NCBI GenBank assembly: GCA_017964105.1 | Contig: JAGCSP010000052.1 | Location: 1-9,470, forward strand | DNA from: Clostridia bacterium | GTDB taxonomy: Bacteria; Bacillota; Clostridia; Christensenellales; UBA1242 | Length of the DNA: 9,470 nt | Reading direction: 5' to 3' | In this document: positions 1-6,382 of the stretch, one piece after another | Layout of the letters: each line of letters opens with the position of its first letter | Numbering within the stretch: the stretch's first letter is position 1 | Notes under the pieces: model-generated | Told to the model about the DNA's origin: nothing | Seen by the model: the letters and a program-made list of their open reading frames with translations, nothing else | The model's database searches: none | Program-made: the position numbers and the translations under genes

Positions 1-1
1 T

Positions 2-2227
2 CTTGAAAAGAATGTGGGCATGCTAAGTAACGCTTATGATAATTCAAATTCAGACTTACATGCATTACAAGAAAACATACAAGAGATTACTTCAAATATA
101 GTGTCTTTGCAGAACCGTAAGAAAATGCTTGAAGATATGCAAAGAGAATATGAGGGTTATGCAGGCAGCGTAAAAAGGTTACTTACAGATGCAGATAGTA
201 GTAGTGCAGTAAGTAGCAAGATTATTGGTGTAGTTGGCAATTTAATTAAGGTGCCTTCTACATATAGCACCGCTATTGAAATGGCTCTTGGTAATGCAGT
301 ACAAAACGTTATTACAAAAAGTGATGATGATGCAAAGCAACTTATTAACTATTTAAAACAACGTGATTATGGTAGAGTTACATTCTTACCTGTAAACACA
401 GTAAAACCTAGGTATTTTGATAATAAGTACAATTCATTATTATCATCAAAAGGATGCTTTGGTTTGGCAAGTGATTTGATTAGTTATGACAAATCAATTG
501 CACCAGTTATTTCTAGTTTACTTGGTTCTACTGTTGTTGTATCTGATGAAAATGTTGCTGTAAGCATGGCACGCCAAAGTGGTTATTCTTTTAGAATAGT
601 TACACTTGATGGTGATATTATTACGCCACAAGGAAGTATTACTGGCGGTAGCAAGAAAAAGAGTACTACAAGTATACTTTCTCGTGAAACTGTAATAAAA
701 GAAACTGATAGCATGCTTGTAAAATTAAGTGCAGATAAAACTGCTCAAATTGCAAAATTTAATGAATTGCAAACAAAATGCAATAGTTTATTTGCTGAAA
801 TTAAATCTCAAACAGACAAATTGCATGATTTAGACGTTGAAATAGCAACAAACAATGAAGTAGTTAATTCTTGGACAAGTGTGGCTACTGACCTTGAAAA
901 TCAAATTAATAAGGCAAATAGTGAGATTGCCAAGAATAATCAAATGCTTGCCGGCATTGAAAATGAAATTTCTAAAATTAATACAGAGCAAGATAAATAT
1001 TCTGTGTCCGCAGAAGTTAGCGGTGGTGGTAGTGAATTTAGTACACTTAGACAAAAACGTGATGAGTACAACCTAAATATCACAGCACTCAAAGTTGATA
1101 TTGCAAGTTTGGAAAGTGATATTTTAAGTTTGGAACAAGATGTTACACGCTATAATAGCGAACTTGAAACAAATAGTAGGCTAGCACATGACACAGAAGT
1201 GGCGCTTTCAAGTATTACAAGAGAATTTAACTTAGCAAGTCAAAATGTAAATAATATGGAATCATCAAAAGAACATACAAGCAATACACAAGAATTGCAA
1301 GAAACAAAGAAAATTCTTGGTGGTCTTGATGAACATAAATTACAACTTCAATCACGCTTGCGTTTGCTCGAAGAACAACGTATGAACTTTACTGCAGATG
1401 TGAATAGATTGCAAGATAAGAAATATAAACAAGATTTGGAAATGACCAAAATCGATACCGATATTGAAACATTGCAAGAAAGAGTGTGGACAGAATACGA
1501 AGTTACATATTCCACAGCACTTCCATATAAGCTTGAAACATTTGATGTAAAGGGCGGATTGCAAGAAATTAATGGTATTAAAAAGGAAATTCAAAAACTT
1601 GGTAACATTAACGTAAATGCAATTGAAGATTACAAGGTAATGGAAGAACGCCATGGCACCATGTATGAACAAGCTCAAGATTTAATTAAGGCAGAAGACG
1701 AATTAAGACAAATTATCAAAGAATTGTCTGGCGAAATGAAAGAACGCTTTGATAATGAGTTTAATGAAATTAATGCAAACTTCTCAGTTGTATTCAAAGA
1801 GTTGTTTGGTGGCGGTAAAGCACACCTAGAACTTGTTGAAAGTGAGAGCGGTGACGAATTAGAGGCAGGCGTAGATATTATTGCTGAGCCACCTGGAAAG
1901 AAATTAAGTAATATCAGTTTGTTGTCTGGTGGTGAGCAAGCACTTACATCCATTGCAATTTTGTTTGCTATCATTAGACGTAGACCAATGCCATTCTGTT
2001 TGTTAGACGAAATTGAAGCACCACTAGATGAAGCAAACGTAGGCCGTTTTGCAAAATACTTAAAGAGATATTCAAATGAAACACAATTCATTGTTATTAC
2101 CCATAAAAAGCCAACAATGGAACATGCTGACGTGTTGTACGGTGTAACAATGGAAGAATCTGGCGTAAGTAAGATTGTTTCAGTAAAATTGTCAGAAGCA
2201 GTTAAAAATGTGGAGAATGAAAATTAA
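2..2227 (+). CDS. smc: Chromosome segregation SMC ATPase, 5'-truncated by window edge
   Basis: SMC forms the long coiled-coil ATPase arms of the bacterial condensin complex (with ScpA and ScpB) that organises and segregates the chromosome. The reading frame is open to the window edge, so 741 residues of a usual ~1180 are seen; the N-terminal head with Walker A and most of the first coil lie upstream. Counting from the codon at 2, the hinge spans about residues 74-217 and ends in GSITGGS, followed by about 400 residues of coiled coil and then the C-terminal head: signature LSGGE at 641-645, Walker B LLDE with Asp669-Glu670, D-loop LDEAN and switch His701. The distance from hinge to C-terminus (about 524 residues) fits full-length SMC, so no internal deletion is suspected. 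Two motif variants are seen: EAPLDEAN where EAALDEAN is usual, and THKKPTME where THRKGTME is usual. The stop overlaps the ftsY start by one base (TAATG), suggesting coupled translation. Confidence 0.97.
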   Translation, partial: LEKNVGMLSNAYDNSNSDLHALQENIQEITSNIVSLQNRKKMLEDMQREYEGYAGSVKRLLTDADSSSAVSSKIIGVVGNLIKVPSTYSTAIEMALGNAVQNVITKSDDDAKQLINYLKQRDYGRVTFLPVNTVKPRYFDNKYNSLLSSKGCFGLASDLISYDKSIAPVISSLLGSTVVVSDENVAVSMARQSGYSFRIVTLDGDIITPQGSITGGSKKKSTTSILSRETVIKETDSMLVKLSADKTAQIAKFNELQTKCNSLFAEIKSQTDKLHDLDVEIATNNEVVNSWTSVATDLENQINKANSEIAKNNQMLAGIENEISKINTEQDKYSVSAEVSGGGSEFSTLRQKRDEYNLNITALKVDIASLESDILSLEQDVTRYNSELETNSRLAHDTEVALSSITREFNLASQNVNNMESSKEHTSNTQELQETKKILGGLDEHKLQLQSRLRLLEEQRMNFTADVNRLQDKKYKQDLEMTKIDTDIETLQERVWTEYEVTYSTALPYKLETFDVKGGLQEINGIKKEIQKLGNINVNAIEDYKVMEERHGTMYEQAQDLIKAEDELRQIIKELSGEMKERFDNEFNEINANFSVVFKELFGGGKAHLELVESESGDELEAGVDIIAEPPGKKLSNISLLSGGEQALTSIAILFAIIRRRPMPFCLLDEIEAPLDEANVGRFAKYLKRYSNETQFIVITHKKPTMEHADVLYGVTMEESGVSKIVSVKLSEAVKNVENEN

Positions 2228-3078
2228 TGGGATTATTTAGCAAAATTTTTGGTGGATTTAAAAGGACATTTGATGATGAATTTTACGAAGATTTAGAATT
2301 TGTACTTGTATCTAGTGATATTGGTATGTCTGCCACAACTCAAATAATTGAAGCATGCAAGGCGGATGCTAAATCTAAGAAAATCAAAACAGAAGATGAG
2401 TTTAAAACGCTACTTAAAGAAAAAATGATAGAAGTACTAAATATAGAAAGTGAAAAAATTACATTTCCTACACTTATTACTTTTGTTGGTGTAAATGGTG
2501 TGGGTAAAACCACAGCAATTGGTAGAGTTGCCAATTACTACAAAAAGCAAGGCAAAAAGGTACTTTTAGTTGCTGGTGACACATTCCGCGCAGCAGCAAG
2601 CGAACAATTGAATGAGTGGTCAAAGCGCTCAGACGTGCGCATTGTTAAATATGCTGAGGGTGCTGATCCAGGAGCTGTTGTGTTTGATGGCATTGCATCT
2701 GCGGTGGCAAAACATGAAGATGTAGTGCTAGTGGATACAGCTGGGCGTTTGCACAATAAATCAAACCTAATGGATGAACTTGGTAAGATAAATAGAATTA
2801 TTGATAAAGAGTGGACATCAAAAGGTTTTCAACATTTAAATTATTTGGTAATTGATGCAACCACTGGTCAAAATGCGCTTAGTCAATTAGAATCCTTCAA
2901 TGAAGCAGTGCAAATTGATGGTATAGTGTTAACCAAAATGGATGGTACTGCAAAAGGTGGAGTTGTACTTGCAATAGCCAAAGAGTTTGGTGTGCCTGTA
3001 AAGTTTATTGGTGTTGGAGAAACCAAAGAAGATATTTTAGAATTTGATGCCAAAGATTGTTTAGATAGAATACTCTAG
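2227..3078 (+). CDS. ftsY: Signal recognition particle receptor FtsY
   Basis: FtsY is the membrane-associated SRP receptor GTPase; it pairs with the Ffh NG domain and hands translating ribosomes to the SecYEG channel. The 283-residue product is essentially the bare NG module. A short N-terminal segment beginning MGLFSKIFGGFKRT may be the membrane-contacting amphipathic helix. The helical N domain runs to about residue 75 and the G domain follows: P-loop GVNGVGKTT at 88-96, insertion-box DTFRAAASEQ from 118, DTAGR at 170-174, TGQNAL near 214 and TKMDG at 236-240. The long acidic A domain of proteobacterial FtsY is absent, and the protein is shorter than many Bacillota versions (about 300-330). 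The ATG overlaps the smc stop, so it is probably translated by coupling within a (rnc-)smc-ftsY operon; the terminator follows directly after the stop. Confidence 0.98.
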   Translation: MGLFSKIFGGFKRTFDDEFYEDLEFVLVSSDIGMSATTQIIEACKADAKSKKIKTEDEFKTLLKEKMIEVLNIESEKITFPTLITFVGVNGVGKTTAIGRVANYYKKQGKKVLLVAGDTFRAAASEQLNEWSKRSDVRIVKYAEGADPGAVVFDGIASAVAKHEDVVLVDTAGRLHNKSNLMDELGKINRIIDKEWTSKGFQHLNYLVIDATTGQNALSQLESFNEAVQIDGIVLTKMDGTAKGGVVLAIAKEFGVPVKFIGVGETKEDILEFDAKDCLDRIL

Positions 3079-3083
3079 AGATT

Positions 3084-3114
3084 AAAAAAACCACGGAAAA
3101 TCCGTGGTTTTTTT
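3084..3114. terminator. Bidirectional intrinsic terminator between ftsY and the minus-strand small gene
   Basis: A perfect CCACGGA/TCCGTGG stem (3091-3097 with 3101-3107) closes an AAA loop. It is flanked by seven A on the left and seven T on the right, so it has a U-tract on both strands. It lies 5 bases after the ftsY stop and 14 bases after the end of the convergent minus-strand gene, so it should stop transcription arriving from either side. Confidence 0.93.
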
Positions 3115-3128
3115 ATTTTGCATAATAA

Positions 3129-3395
3129 TTAGTAATTATTGGAATATTTTTCATCATGAGCAATTTCTTCCCATGAACCATTTTTATTTTTTCTTTCTGC
3201 CTTGGTGGTCTTTGTTGCGTGTGCCTTTAAATTCTCAAATGTGTTATTGTGTTCGATTGAAGTTTCTTCTAACATTGCAATAGCATCCAATTCATCTTCA
3301 TGTTCTTGAATGATATGATTCTCAAGTTCTGCAATTTCAATTTCTTCTTCTGGTGTTAATTCATTGTTGTTTATTTTAGTTAAATTCTTTTCCAT
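3129..3395 (-). CDS. Small acidic protein of unknown function
   Basis: I do not recognise this 88-residue product. It begins MEKNLTKINNN and is sharply polarised. Residues 8-56 contain no Lys or Arg but 16 Asp/Glu, in a Glu-rich, probably helical stretch. The C-terminal third is mixed and Lys-rich, with the only Trp at 75, and ends in SNNY. By count there are 22 acidic and 9 basic residues, plus five His. There is no signal peptide, membrane segment or Cys. The ATG at 3395 is chosen over an upstream in-frame GTG at 3404 because that GTG falls inside the AGGTGA ribosome binding site. The gene is real on context: near-consensus promoter, good RBS and a shared bidirectional terminator frame it exactly. 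It lies convergent to ftsY and divergent from ylxM, inside a locus where these two genes are normally close neighbours. It is likely cytoplasmic; no function is assigned. Confidence 0.8.
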   Translation of the reverse strand: MEKNLTKINNNELTPEEEIEIAELENHIIQEHEDELDAIAMLEETSIEHNNTFENLKAHATKTTKAERKNKNGSWEEIAHDEKYSNNY

Positions 3396-3400
3396 AGTAA

Positions 3401-3406
3401 TCACCT
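3401..3406 (-). promoter_or_regulatory. Ribosome binding site of the minus-strand small gene
   Basis: Read on the minus strand this is AGGTGA, five bases before the ATG at 3395. Because the site covers the alternative GTG at 3404, it decides the start in favour of the ATG. Confidence 0.75.
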
Positions 3407-3423
3407 AAATATTTTATAGCAAA

Positions 3424-3452
3424 ATTATATCATTAGATATATTATAAGTCAA
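3424..3452 (-). promoter_or_regulatory. Sigma-A promoter of the minus-strand small gene
   Basis: On the minus strand a -35 TTGACT (3452-3447) is separated by exactly 17 bases from a perfect -10 TATAAT (3429-3424). Transcription would start near 3417, leaving a short leader of about 20 bases before the ATG. It is back to back with the ylxM promoter: the two -35 boxes are 22 bases apart (3453-3474). Confidence 0.88.
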
Positions 3453-3474
3453 TACGTTTTTTTATTTATTGTTG

Positions 3475-3503
3475 TTGACAATAGAGTAGTAATGTGATAT
3501 CAT
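3475..3503 (+). promoter_or_regulatory. Sigma-A promoter of the ylxM-ffh-rpsP-khpA unit
   Basis: A perfect -35 TTGACA (3475-3480), a 17-base spacer and -10 TATCAT (3498-3503), with a TGA just upstream of the -10 (3495-3497) that fits the extended -10 pattern. Transcription would start near 3510, about 27 bases before the ylxM ATG. It is divergent from the promoter of the minus-strand gene. Confidence 0.85.
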
Positions 3504-3536
3504 ATGTAAAGTAAAAATACTTGACAGAGGTTTACA

Positions 3537-3836
3537 ATGAGTTTAGATCAAACTATTAGAGTCAATAAACTAATTGATTTGTATGGCAACTTACTTACTG
3601 ATAAACAGAGAAATATTGTTAAAGAGTATTTTTGCTATAACAATTCTTTAAGCGAAATTAGTGAGAATTATTCAATCTCAAGGCAGGCAGTAAATTACAC
3701 AATCAAACAAGTACTATGCATATTGGAAGATTATGAAGCAAAACTCAAGCTTTTATCCAAGTTTGCACAGGTTCAAAAAGAGCTTGAAAATGATACTAAT
3801 CTAGCTAAAAAGATTAGTGATATTTTGGAGGAATGA
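3537..3836 (+). CDS. ylxM: YlxM/UPF0122 helix-turn-helix protein, ffh partner
   Basis: This 99-residue protein belongs to the YlxM (UPF0122) family, which is almost always encoded directly before ffh in Bacillota and has been linked to the SRP, where it is reported to affect the SRP GTPases. The N-terminal helix pattern resembles sigma region 4: NKLIDLYGNLLTDKQR near 10-25, then a helix-turn-helix at about 37-58 with SLSEIS and SISRQAVNYTIK as the two helices. The C-terminus is a Lys/Glu-rich helix. Length is typical of the family (about 105-110). The start is supported by AGAGG at 3526-3530, six bases upstream. The TGA stop overlaps the region of the ffh start, so the two are translationally linked. 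It could bind DNA or RNA; the sequence alone does not decide. Confidence 0.94.
   Translation: MSLDQTIRVNKLIDLYGNLLTDKQRNIVKEYFCYNNSLSEISENYSISRQAVNYTIKQVLCILEDYEAKLKLLSKFAQVQKELENDTNLAKKISDILEE
3827..3831 (+). promoter_or_regulatory. Ribosome binding site of ffh inside the 3' end of ylxM
   Basis: GGAGG lies within the last codons of ylxM. It is one base from an ATG at 3833 and four bases from the ATG at 3836. Both spacings are short, but the second is the more workable and gives the family-typical N-terminus MALFGSL, so 3836 is taken as the ffh start. Confidence 0.7.
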
Positions 3837-5161
3837 TGGCATTATTTGGATCGTTATCTGAAAAACTTAATCATATATTTTCCAAAATCACCAAACGTGG
3901 CACACTAACAGAACTTGAAATTAAAAATGCCATGAGAGAAATAAAGCTTGCTTTGCTTGAAGCAGATGTAAACTTTATGGTTGTAAAAGATCTTACAAAC
4001 AAAATTAGTGAAAAGTGTTTAGGAGAGAGGGTGCTAAAAAGTTTAACTCCCGGACAACAAGTAGTTAAAATTGTTAATGAAGAACTTACTGAGCTCATGG
4101 GTAGTACTAATGCCAAGTTGCAAGTGTCGCCAAAACCACCTACTATTATTATGATGTGTGGTTTGCAGGGTGCAGGTAAAACTACAATGAGTGGTAAGCT
4201 TGCTAAATATCTTAAAAAGCAAGGAAAGAAACCTTTACTTGTTGCTTGTGATATTTATCGTCCTGCAGCAATCAATCAATTAAAAGTAGTTGGTAAATCT
4301 GTTGACACAGAAGTATTTGATGAGGGTACTATAAAACCTGTAAAAATCGCTACTGATGCTGTTAAATATGCACTATCAAAGGGTTATGATACAGTTATTT
4401 TAGACACTGCAGGCCGTCTTCATGTTAGTGAAGAACTAATGCAAGAGTTAAAAGACATAATTAAAGCTGTATCTCCAACTGAAATTTTGCTTACAGTTGA
4501 TAGTATGACTGGTCAAGATGCAGTAACAGTTGCAACCGCATTTAATGATGCATTAGATATCACAGGAGTAATTCTAACCAAGTTAGATGGTGATACTCGT
4601 GGTGGTGCTGCATTATCAATAAAAGCAGTTACAGGAAAGCCAATCAAATTCTGTGGTGTTGGTGAAAAAATGGATGATATTGAGCCATTTTATCCAGATA
4701 GAATGGCTAGTCGTATTCTTGATATGGGTGATGTTCTCACACTTATTGAGAAAGCACAAGAAGCAGTGACAGAACAAGAAGCAAAAGAGATGAGTAAAAA
4801 GTTTAGAGAAAATTCATTTACTTTTGATGATTATCTTGTGCAATTTGATAGATTGAAGTCTATGGGAAACATTGGTGATTTGCTTGCAATGATTCCTGGC
4901 GGTAGCAAATTAAAATTAAATGAAGCCGCAATAGACGATAATCAATTAAAAAGAAACAAAGCAATAATACAAAGCATGACAAAAGAAGAGCGCAATAATC
5001 CTGATATCATAAAGGGTAGTAGGAAAAAGCGTATAGCAGATGGAAGTGGTACATCCATCCAAGAAGTAAATACACTTCTTAAACAATTCTTTGCAGCCAA
5101 AGACATGATGAAAAATATGGCATCAAATAAACGCTTTGGTGGAATTAAGTTACCATTTTAA
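3836..5161 (+). CDS. ffh: Signal recognition particle protein Ffh (SRP54)
   Basis: Ffh is the GTPase that, bound to 4.5S/scRNA, recognises signal sequences emerging from the ribosome and docks with FtsY. The 441-residue product starting MALFGSLSEK has the full N-G-M layout. The N domain (about 1-90) contains ALLEADVNF. The G domain has P-loop GLQGAGKTT at 109-117, insertion box DIYRPAA at 139-145, DTAGR at 190-194, TKLDG at 248-252 and GVGEK soon after. The M domain (about 300-441) holds the RNA-binding SRKKRIADGSGTS signature and ends ...GGIKLPF. The M domain is only moderately Met-rich. Length is normal (B. subtilis about 446). The start at 3836 shares one base with the ylxM TGA. It sits downstream of ylxM and 58 bases before rpsP with no terminator of ordinary type between, so it should share their transcript. 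Its RNA partner gene is not in the window. Confidence 0.98.
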   Translation: MALFGSLSEKLNHIFSKITKRGTLTELEIKNAMREIKLALLEADVNFMVVKDLTNKISEKCLGERVLKSLTPGQQVVKIVNEELTELMGSTNAKLQVSPKPPTIIMMCGLQGAGKTTMSGKLAKYLKKQGKKPLLVACDIYRPAAINQLKVVGKSVDTEVFDEGTIKPVKIATDAVKYALSKGYDTVILDTAGRLHVSEELMQELKDIIKAVSPTEILLTVDSMTGQDAVTVATAFNDALDITGVILTKLDGDTRGGAALSIKAVTGKPIKFCGVGEKMDDIEPFYPDRMASRILDMGDVLTLIEKAQEAVTEQEAKEMSKKFRENSFTFDDYLVQFDRLKSMGNIGDLLAMIPGGSKLKLNEAAIDDNQLKRNKAIIQSMTKEERNNPDIIKGSRKKRIADGSGTSIQEVNTLLKQFFAAKDMMKNMASNKRFGGIKLPF

Positions 5162-5169
5162 AACATAGT

Positions 5170-5196
5170 TTTAAATTTTTGGAAACAAAATTTAAA
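5170..5196 (+). other. AT-only hairpin between ffh and rpsP
   Basis: TTTAAATTTT (5170-5179) and its exact complement AAAATTTAAA (5187-5196) can form a 10-bp stem with the 7-base loop TGGAAAC. It has no G-C pair and no U-tract, so it is a poor terminator; it could be an mRNA processing or stability element separating ffh from the highly expressed rpsP, or chance in AT-rich sequence. Confidence 0.4.
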
Positions 5197-5219
5197 TATA
5201 AAACAAAAGGAGAAAAAAT

Positions 5220-5507
5220 ATGGCAGTAAAAATTAGATTAACAAGACTTGGAGACAAGAAAACACCTTTCTATCGTGTTGTTGTAACAGATAGCAGAAAA
5301 TCACGTAGCGGTGAATACATTGAAAATTTGGGAACATATGATACACTTGCAAATCCAGCAGAACTAAAAATCAATGCAGAAAGAGCAAAATATTGGTTAT
5401 CCACAGGTGCTCAACCTACAGAAACCGCACGTACATTACTCGTAAGAGAAGGTTTACTTCAACCTACAAAACGTGCACCAAAAACTGACAAAAAGAAAAA
5501 AGCATAA
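5220..5507 (+). CDS. rpsP: 30S ribosomal protein S16
   Basis: S16 binds 16S rRNA and helps 30S assembly. The 95-residue protein begins MAVKIRLTRLGDKKTPFYRVVV and carries the family pattern SRSGEYIENLGTYDT, with AERAKYWLSTGAQPTETART in the second half and a Lys-rich tail. The length is close to the usual 80-95. An AAGGAG at 5207-5212 sits seven bases before the ATG. It is the third gene of the ylxM-ffh-rpsP-khpA unit, the order seen in many Bacillota. Confidence 0.98.
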   Translation: MAVKIRLTRLGDKKTPFYRVVVTDSRKSRSGEYIENLGTYDTLANPAELKINAERAKYWLSTGAQPTETARTLLVREGLLQPTKRAPKTDKKKKA

Positions 5508-5532
5508 TTTATAATTGTAGGAGCGAAAATCT

Positions 5533-5778
5533 ATGGAAGAGTTATTAAAATATGTAGTAACTTCGCTAGTAGATAAGAAAGATGATGTAGAAATTACTTT
5601 CGAACCAGAAGGTGAAAAAGTGATGATTGCTCGTATAGTTGTAGACAAAGCTGATATGGGTAAAGTCATTGGTCGTAATGGCAAAGTTGCTAGTGCAATA
5701 CGCACACTTGTAAAGAGTGTCACATTGAAAAGTGGCAAACGTTACATCGTAAAAATTGATGAAAGAAAAGATGCTTAA
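5533..5778 (+). CDS. khpA: KH-domain RNA-binding protein KhpA (YlqC)
   Basis: This 81-residue protein is a single KH domain of the YlqC/KhpA family (UPF0109), which in Gram-positive bacteria binds RNA, commonly as a dimer with KhpB/Jag, and has been linked to cell division and small-RNA biology. The diagnostic loop VIGRNGKVASAIR is present, with the GxxG (GRNG) at residues 47-50 between two helices; strands ARIVVDK and YIVKIDE flank it. Length matches the family (about 75-85). TAGGAG at 5518-5523 precedes the ATG by nine bases. It follows rpsP by 25 bases, as in B. subtilis. Its stop codon lies inside the stem of the terminator that closes the unit. Confidence 0.95.
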   Translation: MEELLKYVVTSLVDKKDDVEITFEPEGEKVMIARIVVDKADMGKVIGRNGKVASAIRTLVKSVTLKSGKRYIVKIDERKDA

Positions 5779-5798
5779 AGTGATTAAGCATCTTTTTT
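5766..5798 (+). terminator. Intrinsic terminator overlapping the end of khpA
   Basis: GATGCTTAA (5770-5778) pairs with TTAAGCATC (5784-5792) around a 5-base loop AGTGA. Four A upstream extend the stem into the T6 run at 5793-5798. The left arm contains the last coding bases and the TAA of khpA. It ends the ylxM-ffh-rpsP-khpA unit. Confidence 0.9.
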
Positions 5799-5833
5799 CA
5801 ATAAATATTATTTAATATTTGTTGTATTATTAG

Positions 5834-5862
5834 TTTAAAATGCACCGAAGTTGTGCTATGAT
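5834..5862 (+). promoter_or_regulatory. Probable extended -10 promoter of the rimM unit
   Basis: TGC directly precedes -10 TATGAT (5857-5862). A weak -35 TTTAAA (5834-5839, four of six consensus bases) lies 17 bases upstream. The predicted start near 5869 would leave a leader of only about 11 bases, little more than the ribosome binding site AGGAG at 5869-5873. An alternative -10 GATAAT at 5860-5865 overlaps it. The terminator just upstream makes a promoter here necessary unless read-through is used. Confidence 0.6.
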
Positions 5863-5879
5863 AATTATAGGAGATAACA

Positions 5880-6380
5880 ATGACAAATATAGAAATTGGT
5901 AGAATTACAAAACCACAAGGTGTAAGAGGTGAATTTAGATTGAGACCAAATACCCTTGATTATGAGCATTATGTAAAAATTAAAAAAATGCAACTAAATG
6001 GTAAAGAATACGTGGTGGAAAGCAGTTCGCTACGTAATGGTTTTGTTGTTGTAAAATTGGCGGGAATTAACGATAGAAACATTGTGGAATCACTTGTTGG
6101 TGCAACTATTAGAGCAGACATGGAAGATATCGAACTAAATAATGGTGAATATTTAGTAAGCCAACTTGTGGAATGTAATTTGTTTGACGAAAAAGGTGCC
6201 TTGCTTGGCGATATTACAAATGTTGCCAATTATGGTGCAGGTGAAGTATATTCTGCCATCAGTCCAAAGGGCAAAGAATTTATGTTTCCAAATGTTAGAA
6301 ATGTAATAATGAGTGTAGATGTTAATGCAAAAAAAGTTATTGTAAATTCCGAAATACTTAGTGAAATTATTAGTGAGTAG
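5880..6380 (+). CDS. rimM: 16S rRNA processing/ribosome maturation factor RimM
   Basis: RimM helps fold and process the 3' domain of 16S rRNA during 30S assembly and binds S19. The 166-residue protein opens with the family signature IGRITKPQGVRGEFRL (about 6-21), followed by the N-terminal barrel with NIVESLVGATIRAD. The C-terminal PRC-barrel starts near residue 88 at NNGEYLVSQLVE and includes GALLGDIT and EFMFPNVRNVI-MSVDV. Length is typical (about 165-180). AGGAG lies six bases before the ATG. The gene ends two bases before trmD, its standard partner. In B. subtilis ylqD lies between khpA and rimM; here there is only a terminator and a promoter. Confidence 0.96.
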   Translation: MTNIEIGRITKPQGVRGEFRLRPNTLDYEHYVKIKKMQLNGKEYVVESSSLRNGFVVVKLAGINDRNIVESLVGATIRADMEDIELNNGEYLVSQLVECNLFDEKGALLGDITNVANYGAGEVYSAISPKGKEFMFPNVRNVIMSVDVNAKKVIVNSEILSEIISE

Positions 6381-6382
6381 TA

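Noticed and set aside
1352..2091. Minus-strand open frames opposite the smc 3' region
   Set aside because: Their composition follows the reverse complement of a coding strand, they have no ribosome binding site or recognisable motif, and they lie entirely under well-supported SMC domains.
14..2227. Full-length smc-like gene starting at the GTG at 14
   Set aside because: The frame is open to the left edge and the protein would begin inside the first coiled coil without Walker A; it is the 3' part of a gene that starts upstream.
3402..3404. GTG start giving a 91-residue form of the minus-strand small protein
   Set aside because: The GTG is part of the AGGTGA ribosome binding site of the ATG at 3395.
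3521..3526. Second TTGACA just before ylxM as another -35 box
   Set aside because: No -10-like hexamer lies at a workable distance, and it would fall inside the ylxM coding start.
3833..3835. ffh start at the first ATG
   Set aside because: Only one base separates it from GGAGG; the next ATG gives better spacing and the family-typical N-terminus.
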